Positions 24,533-37,000 of a DNA stretch of 64,000 nt are shown here, piece by piece (within the stretch, counting starts at the first letter, position 1; each line of letters opens with the position of its first letter). Location: positions 811,266-875,265 of the forward strand of contig NW_022098093.1 of NCBI RefSeq assembly GCF_002288925.2, read 5' to 3'. Source of the DNA: Delphinapterus leucas (taxonomy: Eukaryota; Chordata; Mammalia; Artiodactyla; Monodontidae). The translations under genes and the position numbers were made by a program. The notes beneath the pieces were generated by a model, which was not told the origin of the DNA, made no database searches, and saw only the letters and a list, made by a program, of their open reading frames with translations.

Positions 24533-24866
24533 GGACTTCCCTGGTGGTCCAGTGGCAAAGAATCCACCTTACAATGCAGGGGATGTGGGTTCAATCCCCG
24601 GTCAGGGAACTAGGATCCCACTTGCCGCGGGGCAACTAAGCCCGTGCGCCACAACTACTGACCTCCTGCGCCTCAACTAGAGAGCCTGCGTGCCACAAAC
24701 TACAGAGTCCACGTGCCCTGGAGCCTGCACACCACAGCTAGAGAAGAGAAAACATGCATGCCACAACTAGAGAGAAGCCTGTGTGCCACAACTAGAGAGA
24801 AGCCTGCACGCCACAACTAGAGAGAGCCTGTGCGCCACAACTAAAATCCAAAGCAGACAAAAAGAA
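24533..24866 (+). mobile_element. Long CHR-type SINE with internal repeat expansion
   Basis: The head 'ggacttccctggtggtccagtgg' and a B-box region 'ggttcaatccccgg' mark an older CHR subtype. The 3' body has an imperfect array of 'gccacaactagagagaagcctg'-like units of about 22-24 bp between about 24750 and 24842. That makes this copy about 334 bp, much longer than the other CHR copies here. Target-site duplications AAGT(T/G)ATTACTG lie at 24521-24532 and 24867-24878. Confidence 0.9.
24750..24842 (+). repeat. Tandem array inside the CHR SINE
   Basis: About four imperfect copies of a GCCACAACTAGAGAGAAGCC-type unit occur in succession. They suggest replication slippage inside the SINE body. Confidence 0.8.
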
Positions 24867-24878
24867 AAGTGATTACTG

Positions 24879-25820
24879 TTATGTTTGACCTACAATTTGA
24901 CAAGTATTAAAAGATGTGGCGTATTATAGAACCTTAGAACCAATAAAATTTATGCCATGATTTTTCACTTTATGCTTTTTAGGTTTTTTTATCAAATGAG
25001 TATGAACGTTAAAACATACACTGGTGGAAAGGTTACCTTCATAGAACATACTTTAAAACTTAAAAAAGGATGTAAACCATGAACTCAGCATTCCCCAAAG
25101 TGTACTTGGTGAAAATATAATCCTGCAAAATATTCTGTGAAAAAAAAGAGTCCCATGGTCAAATAAACTTGGAGAATATTGAATGCTGTATGTTCCTTTG
25201 GGGGATTCACAATACAAATGGTATAGTAAGAGTCAGGGAAGTCCTGCAGTTAAAAAAAAAATGTATTTCACTTTGTTTGACCCAATGTTTTTAAAACTTT
25301 CCTGAACATAGAACCTTTTTTGTATAAAGTCTATGAATATTCCTTTTGGGGAAAACTGACTAAACTATTATAACTGTTAATTCTTCTATTCTTTTCTATT
25401 AAGAGACACAAAGAGTGAAAATACTACTTTCACCTGTCAACAACTCATGGTCTTGTAGAAAGATTTTCAGAGTCTGGTATTAAGTCCCTAATGCCTCTAT
25501 CACGGTGGCAGCTGTCTGCTACCTCAGTGTCTTCCTTGCTTGGCTACCAAAGCAATTCTCCAGGGGTGTCTGCCTCTCCTACATTCTTTTCACTTCTAAG
25601 CGATTTGACAGAATTCAGAATAGAAACAAGAATACAGTGTCACCTGCATCTACACAAGAACAATGGGAATCACATTAATTGTCTTTTTCTAACCAGAGGA
25701 GAGTAATTCCCTCTTTTAAAAAAAGACTAATTTATTTAATTTCCAGCCCCTCCATTAATGATCATAACTTGAAATTTACAATGCTTGATTTAAGTGCAGT
25801 CACACTTACTATAGCAGGTT
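24879..25820. other. Unique non-coding DNA
   Basis: No gene or clear repeat. The open frames at 25491-25706 and 25679-25891 run into the LTR that follows and have no protein features. Confidence 0.45.
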
Positions 25821-25824
25821 ACAT

Positions 25825-26415
25825 CAATTATCAGTTATCTATTGTTATGTTAATGTTGTGTGTCAAACCACTCCATAAACCAGAGCCTTAAAACGATAAG
25901 ATCTACTCATAGATCAGTGGATCCACTGAACAGTTCTAATCTCTGCCAGACTCACTCAAGGCCTACTATCTGCTGTATCTTGGGCAGGCCATTCCTCTTA
26001 TTTTGGCTGATCAAATGTTTGGCGGCTGCTGGACTCTGGCTGTCTAGCTGTTTTTTATGTATTTGTCATATCCATCCAGCAAACTAGCCCAGGATGTTCT
26101 CATAGTGCTGAGGTCTGAGAGAGAGAAAGAAAGTAGAAGTGAGCTAGGCCTCTCTGAGGCCAGTTTAAGAGGTGACTCACAATCATAAACACATCATAAA
26201 TAAATTATAAAATACAGCATAAATAATACAGCAATTATTTATTCTGTATTTTATTTGCAAAACAAAGTTACAAGGCCTACCAACATTCAAGCAATGGTGA
26301 AATTGACTCCACCTCTGGACGAGGAGCTTGAAGCGACATTGAAAAGGGTGTGGTTTCAGTGAGGGGTGAAGAATTGGGGGCAATGGTTGCAATCGATCTA
26401 CTACCATTCCTCTCT
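25825..26415 (+). mobile_element. MLT1-type LTR, probable 5' LTR of a MaLR element
   Basis: It opens with 'tcagttatctattgttatg' and carries 'ccataaaccagagccttaaaacgataa'. It ends near 'ttgcaatcgatctacta', which is the frame of an MLT1J/K-like MaLR LTR. An A+T-rich patch at about 26180-26265 interrupts it. A second LTR with the same orientation and matching termini sits at 27723-28245. Confidence 0.65.
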
Positions 26416-27722
26416 CTGGCTTTAGCTCCATAAATTACCAATCACAAATTACAAATTACGCTCACCCCTTCCCAAGGTGCCCAAATCCAATTATTGCATC
26501 GTCTTCAAAGTCCAGCATCTCGTGATCTACATGAAGTCTAGATAAGGCTCTTCAGATGCGTCACATTTTGATTCAAAGACTTATGAACCAAAAGAAACAA
26601 GGTATTTGTACTTTACTAACCCCACCCTGATAGTGAGGACAGGAAAATTGCATTAAACAGAACTCTCATTCAGAAAGGCAAGGATGGGAGGCATGTAGAA
26701 CTCTCTGGACCTTAAAAATTTTGAAATCCAACTGGGTAAATGTTGCCAGGTTCCCTGACACTGGGAGAAAAGAATGTTCCCAGATTTGGCCTCCATTCTT
26801 CTCCCGAGGACAGACTGTTCTCCACAGCTCCACTTTTTAGGAACCTTCTCTTTCCCATCGCTCTCCTTACCCCTTCTGAAGAGATCAGGGGAATTTACAC
26901 CCTCTGAATATCGGTTTCAACTGGCTTTCTCAAAAGGATGAGAACCCAGAAGCCATTTTGCATTTTGAACATTCTCAGTACCTTTGAGGCCAGGATGATG
27001 GGGCCACTTTTGCCTGTACAACTATTTAAAAAAATTTTTTTGAACTTTCAAATAATTTGATTTACATCCACTCCACTCAACAAATTATTTTTAATCACAC
27101 TCATTTGGGTCATATCAGACAATTGCGGGAGCCACCCTTTGTTCCTAGCAGCCTTCTGCCTACCTGAGCCGACTAAGCACTTCCTTAACTCTTTCAGAGG
27201 TCTTAACAACACATCTTAAGACACACTGATGATTTGATCTATGTCCCTAGGCTATAGTTTACTTTGATAATCTTTTCCTGACTAGAAGGACTAGAGATGA
27301 GAAAACGTTTTATTTTGTAGCCCATAAGTTTGGCCCTCTCATGTTGCCTCTAAATTCTGCTTAGGAAGGGCCAGCTTTTCTTTAGTTCATCACTTTCTTG
27401 CTGTACCACACACAATTAAGAAAATTCAGCTGACGCTCTCAACATTCTGCCTGCAGGTCTCCTTAGGCAAATCTAAAAGTTCATTAGATATATTTTCCAT
27501 CTTCCAAGTTACTGCAAGCAACAGTTTTGTCAATTATTTTGCAATGACATTACATGGATCATCCTCTTCTCCAGACTCCAGTTACAGTTTCCTACCATGC
27601 CCCCAGTCCTTGTTAACAGTCTGCTTATCATTTTCCAACCGCCACCTGCAACCAATCACATAGCTGATGCCACATATTTCAAGTTTCTCGTATGACAGTG
27701 CCCTCTGTCAAGTATCAATTCT
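26416..27722 (+). mobile_element. Probable MaLR internal region
   Basis: About 1.3 kb of unique-looking, stop-rich sequence lies between two similarly oriented MLT1-type LTRs. The position and size fit a MaLR internal region, which normally has no functional gene. Nothing in it can be read as an intact retroviral protein. The call rests mainly on the flanking LTR pair. Confidence 0.45.
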
Positions 27723-28245
27723 GTCTCAGCTATCTGTTGCCATAATCAAATTTTGTAGTGAACTACCCCCAAACTCACTGTCCTAAAACCATAAGTGTTT
27801 ATTCTTGCTCACAGTGCTATGAATAGGTTGGGTGGCTCCTCTGATCCTGACTGTGCTCACTAATAAGTCTCGAGTGAGCTGTGGGTCGGTTTGGAGGCTC
27901 TGCTGATCTTGACTGAATTCTCTCAAATCTGTGGAGTTGGCTAATTGTGTGTCACTGTTCTCCATGTGCCTCTCACATCCCTCCAATGTGCCAGTCCATT
28001 CTCATGGCAAAGCCAAGGTCCAAGGGGGAAAAAAAAAAAATTACAATCATTTAAGGCTTTTGGAATCCCAGGCTTGGAAATAATGTCTAGTCACTTGTTT
28101 GCTAAAATTAGTCAAAGCTCAGCCCAGATTGAATGTGAGGAGACACTGTCTATGATGAAAAGAGCTTCTAGGACAGATAGTGAAGGATGTTGCCAAAGAC
28201 AAGTGTGGAAAATTGGGTCCATTTTTACAATCAATCTACCACATA
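27723..28245 (+). mobile_element. MLT1-type LTR, probable 3' LTR
   Basis: It begins 'tctcagctatctgttgccataatc', carries 'gaactacccccaaactcactgtcctaaaa', and ends 'tttttacaatcaatctaccaca'. The start and end resemble those of the LTR at 25825-26415. Confidence 0.65.
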
Positions 28246-29407
28246 GGTAAACAGAAATTTAGTAAGTTTTTTCTGATGCCCATGCTTTATTAAAAGAGCC
28301 AACAGTTGTGATCTTTCCTATTAAAAAATAATAACTAGTGTTTAATCTGATCATGAATGTCATTTATTATATTGCAGTGAATATAAAAAAGAGAAGAAAA
28401 TAAAAAATCACCCAACTCCAACCGAAGAAAATTGCCATGGTAATTTGATGCTGGTTTCTTTAAAATGTTTTATATTTATTTGATACAGATCCATATATAA
28501 TTGCATCATTAAGTTGATACTGCATGCATGATTGTGGATTGTGCTTGTTTCACTTATATCATGAACACTAAACCGTCATTAAAAATTATTATTAAAACAT
28601 TCAATGACTTATTCATAGCTTATGTCTATTTTAGATTTCATTACCGTTCTCCTAATTCTGTATGTCTACATGTTTTTGTCAACTTGATTTTTATGGTCTG
28701 AGAGGTAATTTCAAGTCTTTCAATGTCTCCGACACTTCATTGCAGTTCCTACAATTTAAAAATTTCTTTTGAAGTTGTACTCTATGAAGTATAGAGACTC
28801 ATGCAGATATTCATTGTAATGTAACATTTTTCATAAAAATATCTTTCACTGTGACTTGCAGTTTTAAAAATTTCAATTCAAGCTTTCCCAATATTGGGAA
28901 TATTTTATATCTTTTAATCATGCTTCCTCCCAGAACGCTCTGATCTTTATTCTAAATTATTTCCCCTCTTAGTCTCTCTCCTAACACTTGTTCTTTTCCT
29001 TTATAAACCCCATCACAATTTTAACTCCATTTTTTTTTGTAAACCGCATCAGATATAGTATATTATTTTTGAAAGAAACCAGTGATAAACCAGCTCTCCT
29101 TCCATGACCCATTCAAGTACTGAACTCTAACACCTGAAGCTGCTCAGACTACCACTGGTTAGAATGAAAGGTACTAAATTAGTAGTGCATGAAATATATG
29201 CAGCCAATGAAAGCCAAACAGTTCTTTTGTACAGTTCACAGAGAATATTTCGAACCTCTTGTTACAATTTTCTTTTCACTTATTAGATGGTGTAAGTCTA
29301 AAACTATCCTTGTTCCTTTTTAGTCCCATGTTTTCATTTTGCAATGAAATGCAATGAAATCTAATGAGCAATGAGTTCTAAAAAAACAAAAGTACAAGTC
29401 AAAAAAG
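28246..29407. other. Unique A+T-rich non-coding DNA
   Basis: No gene or recognised repeat family. Low-complexity runs only. Confidence 0.45.
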
Positions 29408-29417
29408 AATTAAGTAC

Positions 29418-29543
29418 ATGGAACTTCCCTGGAGGTCCAGTGGTTAAGACTCCATGCTTCCACTGCAGGGGGCAGAGGTTCGATCCCTGGTCTGGGAACT
29501 AAGATCCTGCATGCTGTGGTGCAGCCAAAAAAACAAATAAAAA
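29418..29543 (+). mobile_element. Short, older CHR-type SINE
   Basis: The head 'gaacttccctggaggtccagtgg' and a B-box-like 'ggttcgatccctgg' are present. The element is truncated after 'gcatgctgtggtgcagcc' and ends in an A-rich tail. Perfect target-site duplications AATTAAGTAC lie at 29408-29417 and 29544-29553. Confidence 0.9.
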
Positions 29544-29553
29544 AATTAAGTAC

Positions 29554-30332
29554 TAAATTTCCATTTATCATGAAATATCATTATGAACATGTAACATGCA
29601 CAAAATTTTTATTGACATTTACCCTCTCCTCTTACAGCCATAGTAATACAGAGGCATAAAAGTTACAAGGCACAAATATGCTAAAGAATTGTCTGTTTTT
29701 ATTTCAAAAGGTAGTAATTATTTTATGTAAGATGTCTGGGATGAAAAATAATTTATCATCTGTATTTTAAAAAAGTATGTTTACTTCTCACTCAAACATA
29801 AATTTTCATTTAGATCAAATGACTCTTCTAAATTAATTTTTCATTTTTAGTTGAAATTGTCTTGTACATATACTGTAAGTAAAGCTATAACTATTAATGA
29901 ACTGGCTCCATCAGCATAAGAATTCTATACAGAGTTGGAAAAAAACAGATTTTTATCAAAGACAGATGTTTTAAATAGAAAATCAGTTAATTCTCATAGT
30001 GTTTCGATATTTTTATATACGATATAAAGATTTGGAAGTGTATTCAGTTGAAGGATAAATATTTCACATTATTATGAATGATATAAATTCAGTTCAAAAG
30101 TTAAACATTAATGTTAAGATTATTTTTATTATTATATTTTGCTGAAAAAAATATGAATCTAAATTTTGATGGAACACATTGCCAAGATAAAGCAATGGTA
30201 TTTCTAAATCAAAAAGCTGCGTAGTAGGGATGCTTTTGAAATTAGTTTCAGTAGTTATAATTCATAGTTGCTCCCCAAAGCTATGATATACTACCAGTAT
30301 AAATGGGGCCTACAGTTTAGTTGTTGAAATTC

Positions 30333-30335
<3 letters not shown>
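29554..30335. other. Unique A+T-rich non-coding DNA
   Basis: No gene or recognised repeat. Confidence 0.45.
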
Positions 30336-30363
<28 letters not shown>

Positions 30364-30364
30364 T
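30336..30364 (+). repeat. (TC)n microsatellite
   Basis: About fourteen TC units end some 27 bp before the left breakpoint of the 3.38-kb tandem duplication. Confidence 0.9.
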
Positions 30365-31469
30365 TTCAATTGGATAGTTTGATAATATATATAAGAATAG
30401 AATGAAATGGAAAGCTCTATGATTTTACAGCAATTTAATTTGATAATACATAGCAAAGAATCATTTAAAAAAAGAGCTTATTTGAAGAATTTATTTGTCT
30501 TATTTGTCAAGGAAACTTCCTCTGAATAAAGAAAAAAAGACAGCATGTGTGAACTTATTTCATATCAAATGTTTACACATCTAAATAAAATATGTAATGT
30601 TTATAATAACTCCATTTAACAGCATATGTTCTCAGTTTATCAGGGACTTCAGCAACTGCAGTGTATTTTTTCAATTAAAATATTATAATCTACATAGATA
30701 ACTGCATTAAATGTATTAGCAATTTCAAATGTATTACATAAAAAGTTAACTTTGAAGATTGTTGATTTTATGAAAAAATTGACTTATTTACAGATTATAT
30801 TCTTTATCAAGAAGGGTGGCACCTAATTAGAGACAGGTATACTCTAAAAACTGAGAAAAAGGTGTGAATATATACCAAGTAAAACTATTTTGCTTATGTT
30901 AATTTTTAATGTTTAGATACTAAATCTGAGTTTTTTTTAAAAAAAGTATTCTTTAATGTACAAAGATATGTTACTTTTCATTTTGTTAGAGAAAATTTTA
31001 AAATAAGACTTGAAAAAGTAAATTAGTTATTATATTTACCAATACAATAAAACCAAGAAATATTTCAATAGTTAAATAATTTTAATTAATTTAGCACCCC
31101 TTTTACTCTCAGTAACATCCTGGTTTGGATAATGAATTAGTCTCCTTTCCTTGAGATCACTAAAATAGGTCCCTCAGCTTTCACTTATTTATTCCAATTA
31201 GATTTAATCCACAAAGTGAAGTTGATTTTTGTAGTCAGGTCCTGAGACAAAAATCATGAGAAATCTGGTCACTGTGTGTTGTACTTTTATTGTTCTGAAC
31301 TTTAAGAGTGGTGCTTTGGAATCATTCTCATCTCATCATGTCCTAAATGATCTCCTTCAAGTGAAGGAAAGACAACTGGCATTTTCTGACACCTTTTACT
31401 TCAAAACTGCTAGATAAAATAGTCTTTACTTCACAAAGACTTTAAAATGGAAGACTTTATTTAATAATC

Positions 31470-32230
31470 CAGGCAGTCCTTACTTTGCACAGTATGTCAG
31501 ACCATAAAAATGAGCATATAAACTAATACCATGCACACTGATCTTAAATAATTAATGGGAAAAATTACAATTGTTCTGTGATCTCTAAAATTATTTTTCC
31601 AGAACTTTAAAACTCTCTTATTGTCAATTAAATATATATAGGGAAAGAAAACAACACATAAAAATAATATTTGTTTTGTGCACTGTAACTTGTAACATTG
31701 AGATTTTAAAGTGCTTTATTTCTTTACAAAAAAACTTACCAAGAATAGTTTTAAGAGTGCTTGCCTTCTCTTATCATCTTATAATTTACCATGTGGAGCC
31801 GGCATCTTTTCTACACCCTGATGAATTTTCGTAATCCTTTCTAAGTTTGGATCAGCTTCCAACATTTTATCCTTTGCACTTGCAATGTTGTGAAATATCT
31901 CTGGGAGTTCCTTTCATGCGAAGATTTTGCCGGTGTCACCTTTCCTCTAGGATATCTTCAACCTTTTTGTCACAATCATCTCTTTATTTGTGTTAGTAAG
32001 CTCGTCTTTACTAAGTTTCTCCAGGTGCATATCTAGCATCTCTCAAACAATGGCAGTGTCAACATGCCCTTAGACAGCTGTTTCTTCTACACCTCAATTT
32101 ACATTCAATTCAAATTTCACTTCTAGTATTAAAACTTTTCCACTTTTTTTTTTTTCACTACACTTTCCTCTTTGTTGTCCATCCCTAAAAGACTTCAAGA
32201 GAAGAATCAACTCTACAGATCATGGATAAT
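31470..32230 (-). pseudogene. Tigger/pogo-like DNA transposon remnant (duplication copy 1)
   Basis: The left end on the plus strand begins CAGGCAGTCC, the CAG start typical of Tigger/pogo terminal repeats. On the minus strand a broken frame resembles the C-terminal part of a pogo-type (CENP-B-related) transposase. It has a 'DKMLEADPNLER'-like segment, then 'GVEKM', and a decayed basic/aromatic tail near 31720-31900. Stops and frameshifts make it non-functional. Family recognition is from memory of Tigger proteins. Confidence 0.55.
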
Positions 32231-32612
32231 TTTTAATATCACCTGGCTGAATACAAGGGGTAAGTCTTGTCAACTGCTTAAGCTTTATTCTACCGCAAAG
32301 AAGAAAGATTCAAAGATTCTTTATAAAAAATGAGAATTTTTACATCAGAGAAAAAGAAGACAATGTGGAGAAGCTTGACAGAAGGAAGCCCCAGCAATGT
32401 AATGTTTTGCTCAGTTGAACCAGGCATGCGGTGTTAAGGCTGATTCTTGAAAGTATGCTACCTCTCTGTAAGTTTTCACAATTCAAATCTAGGTAAGGTA
32501 GAACTGCTGGAGGAGACTCAGCTATTGTTTAATTACAAGAAATGATTAGTTTCTCTCCTGGTGACTTCAGAAGGCAAATCTGTATTCCGGGGCAGTCTTT
32601 CAATCAACGGTT

Positions 32613-32653
32613 GCTTTCTTTTTCCTTCTTCTTTTTCCTTCTTCTTTTTCCTC
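32613..32653 (+). repeat. CT-rich mini-tandem repeat
   Basis: Three imperfect copies of a 13-bp TTCTTCTTTTTCC-like unit. The same array recurs at about 35996-36036 in the second duplication unit. Confidence 0.85.
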
Positions 32654-33616
32654 CAATGAAGTAATTCAGTGATGACTCAAGCTGCTGAACTCAGCAGTTA
32701 ACATTTTGAAGAACATCCAGGTCTAGCATTTTATATATTTCTAGTCTTTATAACCAGGCCCTAAAATAGGAAAAAAAATGAAGGAAGACAAGACATAAAA
32801 AGAGCAAGAAGGGTAGCATCTTCCAAGAAAACTGTCAAGCAAAGCATATCAAATTCTTCTCCCTGGATATTTTGTTCATTCTCTTTCATTTCCACCATGG
32901 CATCCCCTCTCCACATTCATTTGAAAGAAAAAGAAAAAACAGTCATGGAGATGAAAGAATAGTGATCCCATTCAATGTCTCTGTCCAGGTGGATAAAGTG
33001 CTATTGGAAAACAGCTTGAAGTATATTTCTAAAATCTGCAAGGTTTAAATTGTAAGAGATGTTTCTTCCCTCTTTAGCCCTATCTGAGCTATCTTTACAT
33101 TTTTTTCCAGAAACAATCTTTGGCATAACACCTTTTACAAATCTTTAGCTCATTATCTGTTCTCTATTTTTCAGTTAATCTACAACTAGATGTTTTATAT
33201 TCAGCTCCAATAAAAAGTCTCATGATCCTTGCTGGAAGAGTCTCTCTTGCCCAAGGTCATACGATAAAAATATATCCTTTCATAATTATCAAATGAATAA
33301 ACCAAATTTATAGAGGAAAATACAATCTTGTCATAATTCCTTGATTCAAAGAAAATGCTAAAAATTTTTAATGTTTCTTTCTAATTTAGCAACTTCTGAA
33401 ATTGCCAACTTTACAATTTTGCTGCATAGCTAATTTAACTGGTGCTTCAGTTACAATCATGTGATAGAAATTGTATCTTATACAACCTTATAAAGTGATC
33501 CCTGCTAAAAATAAAAGAGGTGTGTCCATTTGTATCAAAAGCCCCAACTTCCTCTTATGCTCTGGAGCCCTTTCTGTCTTGCCTTTTGAAAGACTTGACT
33601 TCAGCAATTGTCTCTG

Positions 33617-33774
33617 GTAGCCTGCCTCATCAATTTCTCCTTCTCTAATTGTTCATCCATTAGCATAAAAGTCTATACTAATCTTCCAACTTAAAGTAGC
33701 CTGCCTCATCAATTTCTCCTTCTCTAATTGTTCATCCATTAGCATAAAAGTCTATACTAATCTTCCAACTTAAA
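33617..33774 (+). repeat. 79-bp tandem duplication nested at the end of unit 1
   Basis: 33617-33695 and 33696-33774 are identical 79-bp copies starting GTAGCCTGCCTC and ending AACTTAAA. They abut the junction with unit 2, so the last base is shared with the start of unit 2. Confidence 0.97.
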
Positions 33775-34852
33775 TAAGAATAGAATGAAATGGAAAGCTC
33801 TATGATTTTACAGCAATTTAATTTGATAATACATAGCAAAGAATCATTTAAAAAAAGAGCTTATTTGAAGAATTTATTTGTCTTATTTGTCAAGGAAACT
33901 TCCTCTGAATAAAGAAAAAAAGACAGCATGTGTGAACTTATTTCATATCAAATGTTTACACATCTAAATAAAATATGTAATGTTTATAATAACTCCATTT
34001 AACAGCATATGTTCTCAGTTTATCAGGGACTTCAGCAACTGCAGTGTATTTTTTCAATTAAAATATTATAATCTACATAGATAACTGCATTAAATGTATT
34101 AGCAATTTCAAATGTATTACATAAAAAGTTAACTTTGAAGATTGTTGATTTTATGAAAAAATTGACTTATTTACAGATTATATTCTTTATCAAGAAGGGT
34201 GGCACCTAATTAGAGACAGGTATACTCTAAAAACTGAGAAAAAGGTGTGAATATATACCAAGTAAAACTATTTTGCTTATGTTAATTTTTAATGTTTAGA
34301 TACTAAATCTGAGTTTTTTTTAAAAAAAGTATTCTTTAATGTACAAAGATATGTTACTTTTCATTTTGTTAGAGAAAATTTTAAAATAAGACTTGAAAAA
34401 GTAAATTAGTTATTATATTTACCAATACAATAAAACCAAGAAATATTTCAATAGTTAAATAATTTTAATTAATTTAGCACCCCTTTTACTCTCAGTAACA
34501 TCCTGGTTTGGATAATGAATTAGTCTCCTTTCCTTGAGATCACTAAAATAGGTCCCTCAGCTTTCACTTATTTATTCCAATTAGATTTAATCCACAAAGT
34601 GAAGTTGATTTTTGTAGTCAGGTCCTGAGACAAAAATCATGAGAAATCTGGTCACTGTGTGTTGTACTTTTATTGTTCTGAACTTTAAGAGTGGTGCTTT
34701 GGAATCATTCTCATCTCATCATGTCCTAAATGATCTCCTTCAAGTGAAGGAAAGACAACTGGCATTTTCTGACACCTTTTACTTCAAAACTGCTAGATAA
34801 AATAGTCTTTACTTCACAAAGACTTTAAAATGGAAGACTTTATTTAATAATC

Positions 34853-35613
34853 CAGGCAGTCCTTACTTTGCACAGTATGTCAGACCATAAAAATGAGCAT
34901 ATAAACTAATACCATGCACACTGATCTTAAATAATTAATGGGAAAAATTACAATTGTTCTGTGATCTCTAAAATTATTTTTCCAGAACTTTAAAACTCTC
35001 TTATTGTCAATTAAATATATATAGGGAAAGAAAACAACACATAAAAATAATATTTGTTTTGTGCACTGTAACTTGTAACATTGAGATTTTAAAGTGCTTT
35101 ATTTCTTTACAAAAAAACTTACCAAGAATAGTTTTAAGAGTGCTTGCCTTCTCTTATCATCTTATAATTTACCATGTGGAGCCGGCATCTTTTCTACACC
35201 CTGATGAATTTTCGTAATCCTTTCTAAGTTTGGATCAGCTTCCAACATTTTATCCTTTGCACTTGCAATGTTGTGAAATATCTCTGGGAGTTCCTTTCAT
35301 GCGAAGATTTTGCCGGTGTCACCTTTCCTCTAGGATATCTTCAACCTTTTTGTCACAATCATCTCTTTATTTGTGTTAGTAAGCTCGTCTTTACTAAGTT
35401 TCTCCAGGTGCATATCTAGCATCTCTCAAACAATGGCAGTGTCAACATGCCCTTAGACAGCTGTTTCTTCTACACCTCAATTTACATTCAATTCAAATTT
35501 CACTTCTAGTATTAAAACTTTTCCACTTTTTTTTTTTTCACTACACTTTCCTCTTTGTTGTCCATCCCTAAAAGACTTCAAGAGAAGAATCAACTCTACA
35601 GATCATGGATAAT
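34853..35613 (-). pseudogene. Tigger/pogo-like remnant (duplication copy 2)
   Basis: Carried along by the 3.38-kb duplication and identical by eye to 31470-32230, including the same stops. This is a passenger copy, not a separate transposition. Confidence 0.55.
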
Positions 35614-37000
35614 TTTTAATATCACCTGGCTGAATACAAGGGGTAAGTCTTGTCAACTGCTTAAGCTTTATTCTACCGCAAAGAAGAAAGATTCAAAGAT
35701 TCTTTATAAAAAATGAGAATTTTTACATCAGAGAAAAAGAAGACAATGTGGAGAAGCTTGACAGAAGGAAGCCCCAGCAATGTAATGTTTTGCTCAGTTG
35801 AACCAGGCATGCGGTGTTAAGGCTGATTCTTGAAAGTATGCTACCTCTCTGTAAGTTTTCACAATTCAAATCTAGGTAAGGTAGAACTGCTGGAGGAGAC
35901 TCAGCTATTGTTTAATTACAAGAAATGATTAGTTTCTCTCCTGGTGACTTCAGAAGGCAAATCTGTATTCCGGGGCAGTCTTTCAATCAACGGTTGCTTT
36001 CTTTTTCCTTCTTCTTTTTCCTTCTTCTTTTTCCTCCAATGAAGTAATTCAGTGATGACTCAAGCTGCTGAACTCAGCAGTTAACATTTTGAAGAACATC
36101 CAGGTCTAGCATTTTATATATTTCTAGTCTTTATAACCAGGCCCTAAAATAGGAAAAAAAATGAAGGAAGACAAGACATAAAAAGAGCAAGAAGGGTAGC
36201 ATCTTCCAAGAAAACTGTCAAGCAAAGCATATCAAATTCTTCTCCCTGGATATTTTGTTCATTCTCTTTCATTTCCACCATGGCATCCCCTCTCCACATT
36301 CATTTGAAAGAAAAAGAAAAAACAGTCATGGAGATGAAAGAATAGTGATCCCATTCAATGTCTCTGTCCAGGTGGATAAAGTGCTATTGGAAAACAGCTT
36401 GAAGTATATTTCTAAAATCTGCAAGGTTTAAATTGTAAGAGATGTTTCTTCCCTCTTTAGCCCTATCTGAGCTATCTTTACATTTTTTTTCCAGAAACAA
36501 TCTTTGGCATAACACCTTTTACAAATCTTTAGCTCATTATCTGTTCTCTATTTTTCAGTTAATCTACAACTAGATGTTTTATATTCAGCTCCAATAAAAA
36601 GTCTCATGATCCTTGCTGGAAGAGTCTCTCTTGCCCAAGGTCATACGATAAAAATATATCCTTTCATAATTATCAAATGAATAAACCAAATTTATAGAGG
36701 AAAATACAATCTTGTCATAATTCCTTGATTCAAAGAAAATGCTAAAAATTTTTAATGTTTCTTTCTAATTTAGCAACTTCTGAAATTGCCAACTTTACAA
36801 TTTTGCTGCATAGCTAATTTAACTGGTGCTTCAGTTACAATCATGTGATAGAAATTGTATCTTATACAACCTTATAAAGTGATCCCTGCTAAAAATAAAA
36901 GAGGTGTGTCCATTTGTATCAAAAGCCCCAACTTCCTCTTATGCTCTGGAGCCCTTTCTGTCTTGCCTTTTGAAAGACTTGACTTCAGCAATTGTCTCTG

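Larger units (their letters stand above)
30391..33773 (+). repeat. Tandem duplication, unit 1 (3,383 bp)
   Basis: From ATAAGAATAGAATG to CTTAA, this block is repeated immediately downstream at 33774-37157. I compared the two by eye and by offsets at several anchors. The offset is 3,383 through about 33,100 and 3,384 after a poly(T) run in 'ACATTTTTTTCCAG' (seven T here, eight in unit 2). No substitution was noticed. The unit contains a Tigger-like remnant (about 31470-32230), a CT-rich mini-tandem (about 32613-32653) and a nested 79-bp tandem at its right end. The breakpoint joins CTTAA to ATAAG with no clear microhomology. Confidence 0.97.

Noticed and set aside
24750..24842. CRISPR-like array of repeats
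   Set aside because: The units are contiguous and imperfect, have no spacers and lie within a SINE in a mammalian genome.
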